IMG/VR virus record: IMGVR_UViG_3300031957_001651
Span: 27,807 to 91,806 of that record
DNA: 64,000 nucleotides
From: a virus
Strand: one strand, 5' to 3'
Shown: piece after piece, positions 41,157-47,654 of the stretch
How positions within the stretch are numbered: the first letter of the stretch is position 1
Layout of the letters: the number at the start of each line of letters is the position of its first letter
Notes under the pieces: generated by a model
The model's database searches: none
Told to the model about the DNA's origin: nothing
What the model saw: the letters and a program-made list of their open reading frames with translations, nothing else
Made by a program: the position numbers and the translations under genes

Positions 41157-41375
41157 ATGACTGTTACTACAAACGAACAGGGACAACAAAATCTGTTTGC
41201 CAAAGAACCACAAATGTATGTCTCTAAGACCGACGCAGAGCGTTACGGTTATGAGAGCTATGCAGAACGTGCAGAGAAACTAAACGGTCGTACTGCAATG
41301 TTGGGATTTGTGGCAGCAGTCATCTCATATGCTACATCTGGTAGTCTATTCTTCTTCGGAATGTTTGGATTTTGA
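41157..41375 (+). CDS. hli: high-light-inducible protein (long form)
   Basis: A 72-residue Hli protein. AERAEKLNGRTAMLGFVAAVISYATSG carries the chlorophyll-binding ExxNGRxAMxGF signature in one membrane helix, after a 40-residue hydrophilic N-terminus. Phage Hli proteins are thought to protect photosystems or assist their repair during infection in the thylakoid membrane. It starts the hli-petF transcript behind a consensus promoter and overlaps the next tiny gene by one base. Confidence 0.94.
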   Translation: MTVTTNEQGQQNLFAKEPQMYVSKTDAERYGYESYAERAEKLNGRTAMLGFVAAVISYATSGSLFFFGMFGF

Positions 41376-41461
41376 TGACTGAGGTAATTTTCACACTCAT
41401 GACAGTAACTTTTTTCTGTCTTCTTGCATATTCTATAGAACAACTATCTGAAACTTACTAA
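41375..41461 (+). CDS. 28-residue membrane protein
   Basis: A tiny protein, [20 protein letters not shown] then IEQLSETY, with a single membrane helix. The ATG overlaps the hli stop and petF starts five bases after its own stop. Size and setting resemble small photosynthetic subunits, but no family is recognised. Confidence 0.55.
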   Translation: MTEVIFTLMTVTFFCLLAYSIEQLSETY

Positions 41462-41466
41462 AACTA

Positions 41467-41760
41467 ATGGCTTTTAATATTACATTTCGTACTCCTGATG
41501 GCACTGAACAACTTGTTCAGTGTGAGGATGACCAGTATATCCTAGATGCTGCTGAAGAAGCAGGTTTAGATATTAACTACTCATGCCGTGCTGGTGCTTG
41601 TTCATCTTGTGCTGGTAAAATTATCAGTGGTACTGTTGACCAATCAGATCAGTCCTTCTTAGATGATGATCAAATTGAATCTGGATTTGTACTCACTTGT
41701 GTTGCATATCCAACTTCTGATGTTACAATTGAAACTGAACAAGAGGAGAATCTCTACTGA
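41467..41760 (+). CDS. petF: 2Fe-2S ferredoxin
   Basis: A 97-residue plant-type ferredoxin. CRAGACSSC and a fourth Cys in FVLTCVAYP bind the 2Fe-2S cluster; the rest ([23 protein letters not shown]) follows the usual beta-grasp fold. It can take electrons from photosystem I and pass them to host or phage reductases. Its end shares a base with the next gene. Confidence 0.96.
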   Translation: MAFNITFRTPDGTEQLVQCEDDQYILDAAEEAGLDINYSCRAGACSSCAGKIISGTVDQSDQSFLDDDQIESGFVLTCVAYPTSDVTIETEQEENLY

Positions 41761-42113
41761 TGCACGGAAGTCTCGATCCAGATGAGTATGTTATGGAAAA
41801 CATTACCGAACCTTATTCTAGGTATCTAGAATTGTCTCAGGTTGATGAGATTAAACAACTCTTTGATAAGTATGGATGGGAAGCATCGGATAATATTGTA
41901 ATTGAAATGGCAGGAACTCAGGTTTCTGGTATTGATGTAGGTGAAGAGTATAACAAGAAGTGGCAATCACCTATTGGTACTCGTAAGTACAATAAAGACG
42001 CATTCGTTGTTATCAAAAATCTCTCACGAGATTCATTTGAGTCTTCTAAACCTATGGATAGGGAACATAAACCTCAACATCAATATGAACCAGTTAGTAA
42101 AACGAATGTCTAA
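41760..42113 (+). CDS. hypothetical protein
   Basis: A 117-residue acidic soluble protein of unknown function, with an extended, Gln/Pro-rich C-terminus. It is translationally coupled to petF by a one-base overlap and overlaps the next small gene by eight bases, so it is part of the hli-petF transcript. Confidence 0.76.
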   Translation: MHGSLDPDEYVMENITEPYSRYLELSQVDEIKQLFDKYGWEASDNIVIEMAGTQVSGIDVGEEYNKKWQSPIGTRKYNKDAFVVIKNLSRDSFESSKPMDREHKPQHQYEPVSKTNV

Positions 42114-42255
42114 TCATAATCAACTCTATGAAGACATGGAGAAACTGAATGCCCTTTACGAAGAACTCTGTTGGGCACATGATGATGAACTAGTATTCAC
42201 ACATGAAAATGGCAGAGTCATTGTTTACAACAAAACACAGGAGCAAAACAAATGA
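42106..42255 (+). CDS. small hypothetical protein
   Basis: A 49-residue protein (MSNHNQLYEDMEKLNALYEEL...) with helical first half. It starts inside the previous gene and overlaps the next hli by four bases. Function unknown. Confidence 0.7.
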   Translation: MSNHNQLYEDMEKLNALYEELCWAHDDELVFTHENGRVIVYNKTQEQNK

Positions 42256-42359
42256 ACGAAAACGCAGAACGCATCAATGGTTGGGCAGCAATGATCGGAG
42301 TCGTTGCAGCAATGGGAGCATATGCCGTTAGTGGTCAAATTATTCCAGGTATTTGGTGA
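42252..42359 (+). CDS. hli: high-light-inducible protein (short form)
   Basis: A 35-residue single-helix Hli: ENAERINGWAAMIGVVAAMGAY keeps the ExxNGxxAMxG core, with Trp in place of Arg after Asn-Gly. Such short Hli are typical of cyanophages. It is coupled to the preceding gene by an ATGA overlap, and the next late promoter begins at the base after its stop. Confidence 0.9.
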   Translation: MNENAERINGWAAMIGVVAAMGAYAVSGQIIPGIW

Positions 42360-42367
42360 TATAAATA
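42360..42367 (+). promoter_or_regulatory. late promoter TATAAATA
   Basis: Perfect T4 late motif starting right after the hli stop and 35 bases before the peroxiredoxin ATG. Confidence 0.75.
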
Positions 42368-42401
42368 TAGATATGTTTAGAACTGTACGGTTTTAGAAAT
42401 C

Positions 42402-43037
42402 ATGCCAACTTGGAGAGAGAAAAAAACAAACTTAGAAAACCATGCCATCGTAGACACTGGACTTGCTCTTCCGTTGGCACGTTTCATCTTCCGTGAAGAT
42501 GGAGAGTTTGTAGAGAGAACTACAAGGGATCTCTTTAGGGATAAAAGAGTTGTTCTCTTCGGACTTCCTGGTGCTTTCACTCCCACTTGTAGTTCAAATC
42601 AGGTTCCTGATTTTGAGGAAGCATATGACGAGATCATTGCTGCAGGTGTTGATGAAGTATACTGTATTAGTATGAATGATGCATTTGTTATGAATGCCTG
42701 GAGAGAGAGTCTCGGTGTTAATAAGGTTAAGTTTATTCCTGATGGTAACGGATTCTTTACTCGACAAATTGGAAAGAATGTGTTCAAGTCAAATCTTGGA
42801 TTTGGAGTTAGATCCTGGAGATATTCTGCAATAATTGATTCTGATCAATTTGAAGTTATCTTTAGTGAGGAAGGTCAATCTGATAACTGCACATCAGATC
42901 CATATGAAATGACAAAACCAGGAAAGATTCTTCAGTATTTGAAGGACGTTCCTAGAAGTGTTCATCCAGAGGATGAAGAATCTCAGAAAGAACTTAACGA
43001 ACTGGAATCAATTGAAAGAGATCTTTTCTTGAGATAA
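42402..43037 (+). CDS. peroxiredoxin (Prx5-like)
   Basis: A 211-residue peroxiredoxin of the AhpC/TSA superfamily, Prx5 branch. FGLPGAFTPTCSSNQVP contains the peroxidatic Cys motif PxxxTxxC, and DAFVMNAWRESLG and SWRYSAIID are also typical. It would reduce peroxides made under high light. The last 30 residues extend beyond the fold. A perfect late promoter suggests expression late in infection or packaging; no glutaredoxin domain is fused. Confidence 0.9.
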   Translation: MPTWREKKTNLENHAIVDTGLALPLARFIFREDGEFVERTTRDLFRDKRVVLFGLPGAFTPTCSSNQVPDFEEAYDEIIAAGVDEVYCISMNDAFVMNAWRESLGVNKVKFIPDGNGFFTRQIGKNVFKSNLGFGVRSWRYSAIIDSDQFEVIFSEEGQSDNCTSDPYEMTKPGKILQYLKDVPRSVHPEDEESQKELNELESIERDLFLR

Positions 43038-43044
43038 TTTTCTG

Positions 43045-43073
43045 TTGACCACAACTGAATAATGTGCTATTAT
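43045..43073 (+). promoter_or_regulatory. sigma-70 promoter TTGACC-N17-TATTAT
   Basis: Eleven of twelve or ten of twelve consensus bases, depending on register, with a 17-base spacer. Transcription would begin near 43080, within the hairpin at 43076, and reach the lysozyme-like gene. Confidence 0.7.
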
Positions 43074-43075
43074 AA

Positions 43076-43099
43076 GGGACCACCGTCAAAAGTGGTCCC
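43076..43099 (+). other. strong hairpin at promoter exit
   Basis: GGGACCAC and GTGGTCCC pair perfectly over eight bases around an eight-base loop. No T-run follows, so it is not a standard terminator. It lies just at the expected start of the transcript from the 43045 promoter, or at the 3' end of the peroxiredoxin message. Confidence 0.6.
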
Positions 43100-43132
43100 T
43101 GTGCTGTATGAGAAGTAAACCTTCTGTAACGG

Positions 43133-43744
43133 ATGTCGAGTTCACTGAATTTAATGATTAACAAAATTCTGCCACTTGCGTTGGCGACAATTATCCCATC
43201 TACGGGTTGTGCTTCTACTTATAGTAATATGAAAGAAGTTACTCCTCCTCCTGTGGTAGAAGTTCCTACAATACAGTATGAACTTACATGGAAGTGTGAA
43301 GATTGTACCCCAGAGGAACAGTATGTGCTTGAAGAACTTCAGGAACAAACTAAAATCGCTGATCGTAATGCCCTTGCTACGATCATGGGTAATATTAAAC
43401 AAGAGAGTAAGTTCATCTCCAACATCTGTGAAGGTGGTGCTCGTGTCTCTTATACTGAATGTAAGGTTGGTGGATATGGTTTGATCCAGTGGACTAGTAT
43501 TGGACGTTACAAGGGTCTTGGAAACTTCTGTGCCAAGTATATCTGTGATCCTAGTAGTCTGGAAGGTCAGACTCGGTGGATGATTAACGAACCTATCTTC
43601 CAAAAAGTCCTTCCACAATTTGAAGGTGGTGGCCAAACTGTATCTTACTACATGAAACCCGCATACTACTGGTTGGGATGGGGAATCAAAGGTAATAGGG
43701 AATTGTATGCATATGACTATACTAAGAAACTTGTTCTTGCTTGA
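43133..43744 (+). CDS. phage tail lysozyme-like exported protein
   Basis: A 203-residue protein with an N-terminal hydrophobic segment ending STGCAS, a lipobox-like site with a non-standard -3 residue. The C-terminal 120 residues (ALATIMGNIKQESKF, GGYGLIQWTSIGRYKGL) match the phage tail lysozyme domain that cuts peptidoglycan. The start may be the ATG at 43133 or 43154; the second gives a more normal signal. The active-site Glu would be in KQESKF. It could act in entry, lysis or wall remodelling. Confidence 0.82.
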   Translation: MSSSLNLMINKILPLALATIIPSTGCASTYSNMKEVTPPPVVEVPTIQYELTWKCEDCTPEEQYVLEELQEQTKIADRNALATIMGNIKQESKFISNICEGGARVSYTECKVGGYGLIQWTSIGRYKGLGNFCAKYICDPSSLEGQTRWMINEPIFQKVLPQFEGGGQTVSYYMKPAYYWLGWGIKGNRELYAYDYTKKLVLA

Positions 43745-43769
43745 CAAGACTAGAAAAGTCTGATAGTAT
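43741..43769 (+). promoter_or_regulatory. possible sigma-70 promoter TTGACA-N17-TAGTAT
   Basis: A perfect -35 overlapping the lysozyme stop, with a weaker -10 at 17 bases that overlaps the late promoter at 43767. This would allow both early and late transcription of the beta-barrel gene. Confidence 0.5.
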
Positions 43770-43774
43770 AAATA
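43767..43774 (+). promoter_or_regulatory. late promoter TATAAATA
   Basis: Perfect T4 late motif, 105 bases before the ATG at 43880. The long leader can form two small hairpins (GAAGAC/GTCTTC at 43814-43832 and TGTGG/CCACA at 43840-43857). Confidence 0.72.
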
Positions 43775-43879
43775 AACATTCATAAGGCACTTGCTTTACG
43801 AACTGTAACAAACGAAGACAAGTCGAGTCTTCTATCATCTGTGGGTTAAACTCCACAAGTAAAAAAGGTATTAAACAAA

Positions 43880-44251
43880 ATGATCAAATCTGTATTCGCA
43901 GCAACTGCTGCTCTGTCCGTATCTGCTGGTGCGGCATTTGCTGGACCCTACGTCAACGTCGAAGCAAACTCAGGTTGGACTGGTTCTGACTACTCGGGAA
44001 CCGCAACTGACCTTCACGTAGGTTACGAAGGAGAACTCGGTGAGAGTGCTTCTTACTATGTACAGGGTGGTGCTACTGTCGTCTCTCCTGATGGTGCTGA
44101 AAGTGACACTGTTCCTTCTGGTAAGGCAGGTCTCGGTCTTGCATTGACTGATGCTCTTGGTGCATATGGTGAAGTTTCCTTCGTCGGTTCAGGTGATTCC
44201 GATATCGATCGTGGATACGGTGCTAAGTTGGGTGTCAAGTACTCTTTCTGA
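43880..44251 (+). CDS. exported small beta-barrel protein
   Basis: A 123-residue protein with a clear signal peptide (MIKSVFAATAALSVSAGAAFA, cleaved before GPYVN) and alternating beta strands ending in KYSF; a C-terminal Phe is the usual outer-membrane insertion signal. The mature part is about 100 residues, enough for an eight-stranded barrel but not a general porin. It is a paralogue of the 44451 gene. It probably changes the host outer membrane; function unknown. Confidence 0.82.
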   Translation: MIKSVFAATAALSVSAGAAFAGPYVNVEANSGWTGSDYSGTATDLHVGYEGELGESASYYVQGGATVVSPDGAESDTVPSGKAGLGLALTDALGAYGEVSFVGSGDSDIDRGYGAKLGVKYSF

Positions 44252-44277
44252 TATCTAATATAAACATCTAGATGTTC

Positions 44278-44307
44278 GGAGATCCTGACGAGGGTCTCCT
44301 TTTTTTT
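44278..44307 (+). terminator. rho-independent terminator
   Basis: GGAGATCC and GGGTCTCC form an eight-base stem (one G-T pair) with eight T after it. It separates the first beta-barrel gene from the Pho-box promoter. Confidence 0.88.
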
Positions 44308-44365
44308 ATGCTTTGGTTTAGGGATGATTAACATTAGTATAACCCACTCTATATACCTAGGTTTG

Positions 44366-44395
44366 CTTTAAGTCAAGTTAACTTGATCTTAAAGA
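44366..44395 (+). promoter_or_regulatory. Pho-box-like triple repeat
   Basis: Three octamers (CTTTAAGT, GTTAACTT, CTTAAAGA) are spaced by three bases, giving an 11-base period like the cyanobacterial PhoB binding site (CTTAACCT-type repeats). The same bases form a near-perfect inverted repeat centred on GTTAAC. A TATAAT lies 19 bases downstream and pstS is in the operon, so activation by the host phosphate regulator PhoB is likely. Confidence 0.68.
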
Positions 44396-44420
44396 CAGAT
44401 CTGAAAGGATCTGTTATAAT
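44392..44420 (+). promoter_or_regulatory. activator-type promoter AAGACA-N17-TATAAT
   Basis: A perfect TATAAT at 44415 but a poor -35 that overlaps the last Pho-like octamer, as expected for a promoter that needs an activator. Transcription would begin near 44427, before the 44451 gene and pstS. Confidence 0.65.
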
Positions 44421-44450
44421 AACCAAGTAATCACATTACACAAAAAACAA

Positions 44451-44810
44451 ATGAAAGCATTCGCAGTTGCCCTGCTCGGTTTGGCGGTCTCCGCACCCGC
44501 AGCAATGGCAGGTCCATATGTAGAGTCCAAGCACGAGTTCAAAGGAACTGATGAGGACTTCTCCAAAGCAGTCCATCAAGGTCGTGTAGGATATGAATGG
44601 AAACTTGGTCGTGCCACTCCATATATTGAAGGTGGTCTTGGCGTCACTCAACCAGACGCTGGTGATCAGGAAACCTTTAAGGCACTTGAAATCGGTAGTA
44701 AAGTAAAGATCACTGATAGTTTCAGTGCTTATGGTAAGTATGAGAACATCTTCCAAGATGATTCTACCCGTGATTGGAAAGTAGAAGTCGGCACCAAGTA
44801 TAAGTTCTGA
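44451..44810 (+). CDS. exported small beta-barrel protein (pstS operon)
   Basis: A 119-residue paralogue of the 43880 protein: signal peptide ending PAAMA, mature start GPYVESK, and C-terminal KYKF. The mature part looks like an eight-stranded barrel. It lies nine bases before pstS under the Pho-like promoter, so it may help phosphate pass the outer membrane, although a barrel this small would have little or no pore. That role is inference. Confidence 0.8.
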   Translation: MKAFAVALLGLAVSAPAAMAGPYVESKHEFKGTDEDFSKAVHQGRVGYEWKLGRATPYIEGGLGVTQPDAGDQETFKALEIGSKVKITDSFSAYGKYENIFQDDSTRDWKVEVGTKYKF

Positions 44811-44819
44811 TAACTGATT

Positions 44820-45782
44820 ATGAAACTCAAAGCAATCGCAGCAGTTGTTGCTGCCACTCCACTGATGGTGGCATGTGGATCCGCAGAACAGACTACATTC
44901 AGACTTGATGGAGCAGGTGCTACATTCCCTGCTCCTCTTTATAATTCATGGTTCCAAGCATTTAATAAAGATACTGGCAATCAAGTAAACTATCAAGCAG
45001 TTGGTAGTGGATCTGGTGTCCGTCAGTATGTTGCTAAGACTGTTGACTTCGGTGCCAGTGATGGTGCTGTAAGTGATGAGAAGCAAACCATTCCAATGGT
45101 CCACATTCCTATGACTGGTGGTGCTATTGTTCCTGCTTACAATATGCCTGGTTGTGATGTCAAGATGACACAGACACAACTTGCTGATGTATATCTTGGT
45201 AAGATCACTAACTGGTCTACCTTTGGATGTGAAAGTAAAACTATCGTTCCTGTATTCCGTTCTGATGGTAGTGGCACCACAAAAGGTTTCACTAACTCAC
45301 TATCAGCATTCTCACCCGAATGGAAAGAGAATGTTGGCACAGGTAAGGCAGTAAAGTGGCCTGCTGGTGTTGGTGGTAAAGGTAACTCTGGTGTTGCCGC
45401 ACAAGTTAAACAGGTTCCTGGTTCCATTGGTTATCTGAACTATGGTTATGTGAATGGTGATAAGTTTCAACAAGTATCACTACAAAACAAAGCAGGTAAC
45501 TATGTCAAAGCAAATGCTGAAACATCTGCGGCAGGTCTATCGAGAATCATCCTTGACGATCAGCTTCGTGGTGCTGACGCTAACCCTGCTGGTGCCAATG
45601 CATACCCTATTGTCTCTCTTACTTGGATTCTTGCTTACCCTGAATCCAAACCAGGAGTAAAAGAGACTCTTCGTTATATGTTGAGTGAGAAGGCACAGGC
45701 AATGTCTGATAGTCTTGGTTATGTTCCTCTTCCTGAGGACCTGAGACAGAAAGCACTTGCTGCTGTCGAAACACTGCGGTAA
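44820..45782 (+). CDS. pstS: phosphate-binding protein PstS
   Basis: A 320-residue periplasmic phosphate-binding lipoprotein of the ABC importer. The signal peptide ends in a lipobox (LMVACGS). Phosphate-binding segments GAGATFPAPLY, GSGSGVRQY, FGASDGAVSD and RSDGSGTTKGFT are all present. Host cyanobacteria would supply PstABC. It is the second gene behind the Pho-box-like array and is followed by a terminator. Confidence 0.96.
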   Translation: MKLKAIAAVVAATPLMVACGSAEQTTFRLDGAGATFPAPLYNSWFQAFNKDTGNQVNYQAVGSGSGVRQYVAKTVDFGASDGAVSDEKQTIPMVHIPMTGGAIVPAYNMPGCDVKMTQTQLADVYLGKITNWSTFGCESKTIVPVFRSDGSGTTKGFTNSLSAFSPEWKENVGTGKAVKWPAGVGGKGNSGVAAQVKQVPGSIGYLNYGYVNGDKFQQVSLQNKAGNYVKANAETSAAGLSRIILDDQLRGADANPAGANAYPIVSLTWILAYPESKPGVKETLRYMLSEKAQAMSDSLGYVPLPEDLRQKALAAVETLR

Positions 45783-45794
45783 GTTTTGCTGCTG

Positions 45795-45823
45795 TTGACA
45801 GTATTAAATAGTATGAGTATAAT
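45795..45823 (+). promoter_or_regulatory. sigma-70 promoter TTGACA-N17-TATAAT
   Basis: Perfect hexamers and spacer, placed so that the -10 ends one base before the terminator hairpin at 45825. The expected start near 45830 falls at the end of the left stem arm. Confidence 0.85.
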
Positions 45824-45824
45824 G

Positions 45825-45847
45825 GGGGACGACAGTCCCCTTTTTTT
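45825..45847 (+). terminator. rho-independent terminator
   Basis: GGGGAC and GTCCCC pair around GACA, followed by seven T. It ends the pstS message. The ATG at 45848 follows the last T directly. Confidence 0.87.
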
Positions 45848-45988
45848 ATGAAAAAGAAAGAAATTCTGGATCAAGTCGAATTGCTTAAACATAGAATTGA
45901 TATCCTGGAATCAGACCATTTAAAAATTTTTAAGAAGTATGCTAAATTAGAATCTGAATTTGAAATCTTAAAACAAGAAAAGGATTAA
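45848..45988 (+). CDS. 46-residue coiled-coil protein
   Basis: A small Lys/Glu-rich helix (MKKKEILDQVELLKHRIDIL...) with heptad-like Leu/Ile spacing. The ATG touches the terminator T-run, leaving a leader of about 18 bases and no purine-rich ribosome site. Function unknown. Confidence 0.6.
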   Translation: MKKKEILDQVELLKHRIDILESDHLKIFKKYAKLESEFEILKQEKD

Positions 45989-46016
45989 TTGATTACTAAT
46001 GATGGCGATATATACT
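45989..46016 (+). promoter_or_regulatory. possible sigma-70 promoter TTGATT-N16-TATACT
   Basis: Four of six -35 and five of six -10 bases with a 16-base spacer, just after the preceding stop and 22 bases before the next ATG. Confidence 0.4.
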
Positions 46017-46037
46017 AATGAAGGATGATTCTTTATT

Positions 46038-46322
46038 ATGTCCGAGTTCCCAAAAGACTGGAGATACGCTGATGACCGTATGCAAATGCGAGCAGCAGTA
46101 TTTCGTGCTCTAAGTCACCATTTAGAAGACCACTGCCGTGCAGTATATGAATTTTGTCATGACTGGGTGAGTCAAGGTAATACAAACACAAACAACATTG
46201 AATTTTATTTTCAAAAATATTTGAAGGAGACACATGATGAAAAGGTTTACAAACTTGAAAAGTGCCTTGAGCTCAATCCTAATTGGTACTTGCCTATTAG
46301 GGATGACTCCAGTTCAGGCTGA
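46038..46322 (+). CDS. hypothetical protein
   Basis: A 94-residue soluble protein (MSEFPKDWRYADDRMQMRAAVFRAL...) that I associate with cyanophages without known function. Its last 29 codons overlap the signal-peptide region of the next gene by 89 bases, unusually long here, so the C-terminal part may be an extension from a lost stop. Confidence 0.7.
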   Translation: MSEFPKDWRYADDRMQMRAAVFRALSHHLEDHCRAVYEFCHDWVSQGNTNTNNIEFYFQKYLKETHDEKVYKLEKCLELNPNWYLPIRDDSSSG

Positions 46323-46929
46323 AGAAGAACTGACGCAAGGTTACTACAGTATGGATGCAATGGGATGTATGTTACTGGGAGAATGTACTGATGGAGTCGA
46401 AGAGGTCAATAGTCTTTTGGATATTTCTAGTCAGTATCCTAATACTGATTCTTTTTATCCTGTTGCTCTTGAGTTCAACTCAATGCTCGTTGCCCTTAAC
46501 CAAATCGGAGTTAAGGTGTTTCTAGCACCAGAGAAGTATTTTCCAGTAGGTCATCGTGGTGTCTATCATACTGTGAGTAATAACTTTTTCTTGAACAAAA
46601 CATTTATGGGTCGTCCTAATGTATTGATGAGTGTGATGCGACATGAAGGATGGCACGCTGCACAAGATTGTATGGCAGGTACTATTGATAACAGCATGAT
46701 TGCTATTATTAAACCTGAGGAAGAAGTTCCTATGATGTGGCAAGAGTTGGTTAATAGAACATATCCACCTGCTGCAAGACCATGGGAAAGAGAAGCAACC
46801 TGGGCAGGTAAAACTGAAGGTATGACTCAAGCAGCACTAGAATCTTGTGCAGCAGGAACTATGTGGACTGACTATGATCCAACTCCATTGACTCGTAAAT
46901 ATCTTGTGGAAAAAGGTTACATTAAATAA
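46234..46929 (+). CDS. exported protein with HExxH zinc-protease motif
   Basis: A 231-residue protein with a signal peptide (LKSALSSILIGTCLLGMTPVQA, cleaved before EEE). VLMSVMRHEGWHAAQDCMAG carries HEGWH, the HExxH motif of zinc metallopeptidases; a possible third ligand is in a later Glu-rich segment (REATWAGKTEG). Four or more Cys could form disulphides in the periplasm. No family with known activity is recognised. It may process periplasmic or wall-associated host proteins. Confidence 0.72.
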   Translation: MMKRFTNLKSALSSILIGTCLLGMTPVQAEEELTQGYYSMDAMGCMLLGECTDGVEEVNSLLDISSQYPNTDSFYPVALEFNSMLVALNQIGVKVFLAPEKYFPVGHRGVYHTVSNNFFLNKTFMGRPNVLMSVMRHEGWHAAQDCMAGTIDNSMIAIIKPEEEVPMMWQELVNRTYPPAARPWEREATWAGKTEGMTQAALESCAAGTMWTDYDPTPLTRKYLVEKGYIK

Positions 46930-46932
46930 ATA
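46926..46932 (+). promoter_or_regulatory. possible late promoter ATAAATA
   Basis: ATAAATA overlaps the preceding stop region and lies 22 bases before the ATG at 46954. Confidence 0.45.
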
Positions 46933-46949
46933 AAAGAGCCTTGCTCTTT
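46933..46949 (+). other. short hairpin before the 46954 gene
   Basis: AAAGAGC pairs with GCTCTTT around a three-base loop. It lacks a T-run beyond the stem. It may attenuate read-through or hide the ribosome site of the next gene. Confidence 0.45.
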
Positions 46950-46953
46950 ACTC

Positions 46954-47244
46954 ATGGAATCAAATCCAAAGAAGAAAGAGGAAACCAAAAAGGAAAATAA
47001 ATTTGAGTGGGCGGATGAGGGTGTATCAACTCTCGTCCGAGTTATCATACTTGGATGGTCAGCAGCAATTCTGACCCTTAATTATGTAACTGTTCCTGGT
47101 ATTCCTCAGAAAAATATTGATCCAACTTTTATCGCCAGTGTCTTTACTGGGACGTTAGCTACTTTTGGTGTCATGCCTTCTAAGAAGAAGGAAGAACCAA
47201 AACAAGCACCTACGTTGGAGAAGAAAGATAAACAAATTGATTGA
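46954..47244 (+). CDS. two-helix membrane protein, holin-like topology
   Basis: A 96-residue protein with charged ends and two hydrophobic segments (LVRVIILGWSAAILTLNYV and FIASVFTGTLATFGVM) joined by a short polar loop. Size, topology and basic C-terminus are like class II holins, and a lysozyme-like gene lies 3 kb away. No sequence family proves this, so holin is a suggestion. Confidence 0.62.
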   Translation: MESNPKKKEETKKENKFEWADEGVSTLVRVIILGWSAAILTLNYVTVPGIPQKNIDPTFIASVFTGTLATFGVMPSKKKEEPKQAPTLEKKDKQID

Positions 47245-47274
47245 CCTAATAAGTTAGGAAGTCCAAACAAATGG

Positions 47275-47303
47275 TTGATTTATAAGGAATAATCTCCTAT
47301 AGA
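47275..47303 (+). promoter_or_regulatory. sigma-70 promoter TTGATT-N17-TATAGA
   Basis: Good -35 and -10 with a 17-base spacer, 22 bases before the plastocyanin ATG. The leader is short and AAGAGA precedes the ATG. Confidence 0.6.
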
Positions 47304-47324
47304 TAGTGTAGTCGCAAGAGAAAT

Positions 47325-47648
47325 ATGAAATTCTTCTTCGCATTTTTGGCTACACTATTTTTTGCGCTTCCTGTCTGGGCAGTGGATGTATCAATGGGTT
47401 CTGGTGGCAACCTAGTATTTGAACCTAATGAGATTACAATATCTGCGGGTGACACAGTTCACTTCATCAATGAAGCACTACCTCCTCACAATATTATTGT
47501 AGAGGGTCGTGCAGATCTCTCTAGAGAAGCATTGTTATTTGCTCCTGGAGAAACACAGGACGTTGTATTTGCTGATAAAGGTGACTATAATTATTTCTGT
47601 GGTCCTCATCAGGGCGCAGGTATGACTGGTGTAATTCACGTAAATTGA
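47325..47648 (+). CDS. petE: plastocyanin
   Basis: A 107-residue copper protein of the thylakoid lumen that carries electrons from cytochrome b6f to photosystem I. The signal peptide (KFFFAFLATLFFALPVWA) is followed by a mature cupredoxin. Copper ligands are His in PPHNI, Cys and His in FCGPH, and Met in GAGM. It has its own promoter and is followed directly by gnd. Confidence 0.95.
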   Translation: MKFFFAFLATLFFALPVWAVDVSMGSGGNLVFEPNEITISAGDTVHFINEALPPHNIIVEGRADLSREALLFAPGETQDVVFADKGDYNYFCGPHQGAGMTGVIHVN

Positions 47649-47654
47649 TTTAAA

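Noticed and set aside
43151-43783. A 210-codon open frame on the minus strand opposite the lysozyme-like gene
   Set aside because: It is fully antisense to a protein with clear lysozyme motifs, has no ribosome site or promoter and no recognisable sequence.
44264-44275. Palindrome ACATCTAGATGT as an operator
   Set aside because: It stands just before a terminator, after the stop codon, and has no promoter nearby; it more likely extends the 3' structure.
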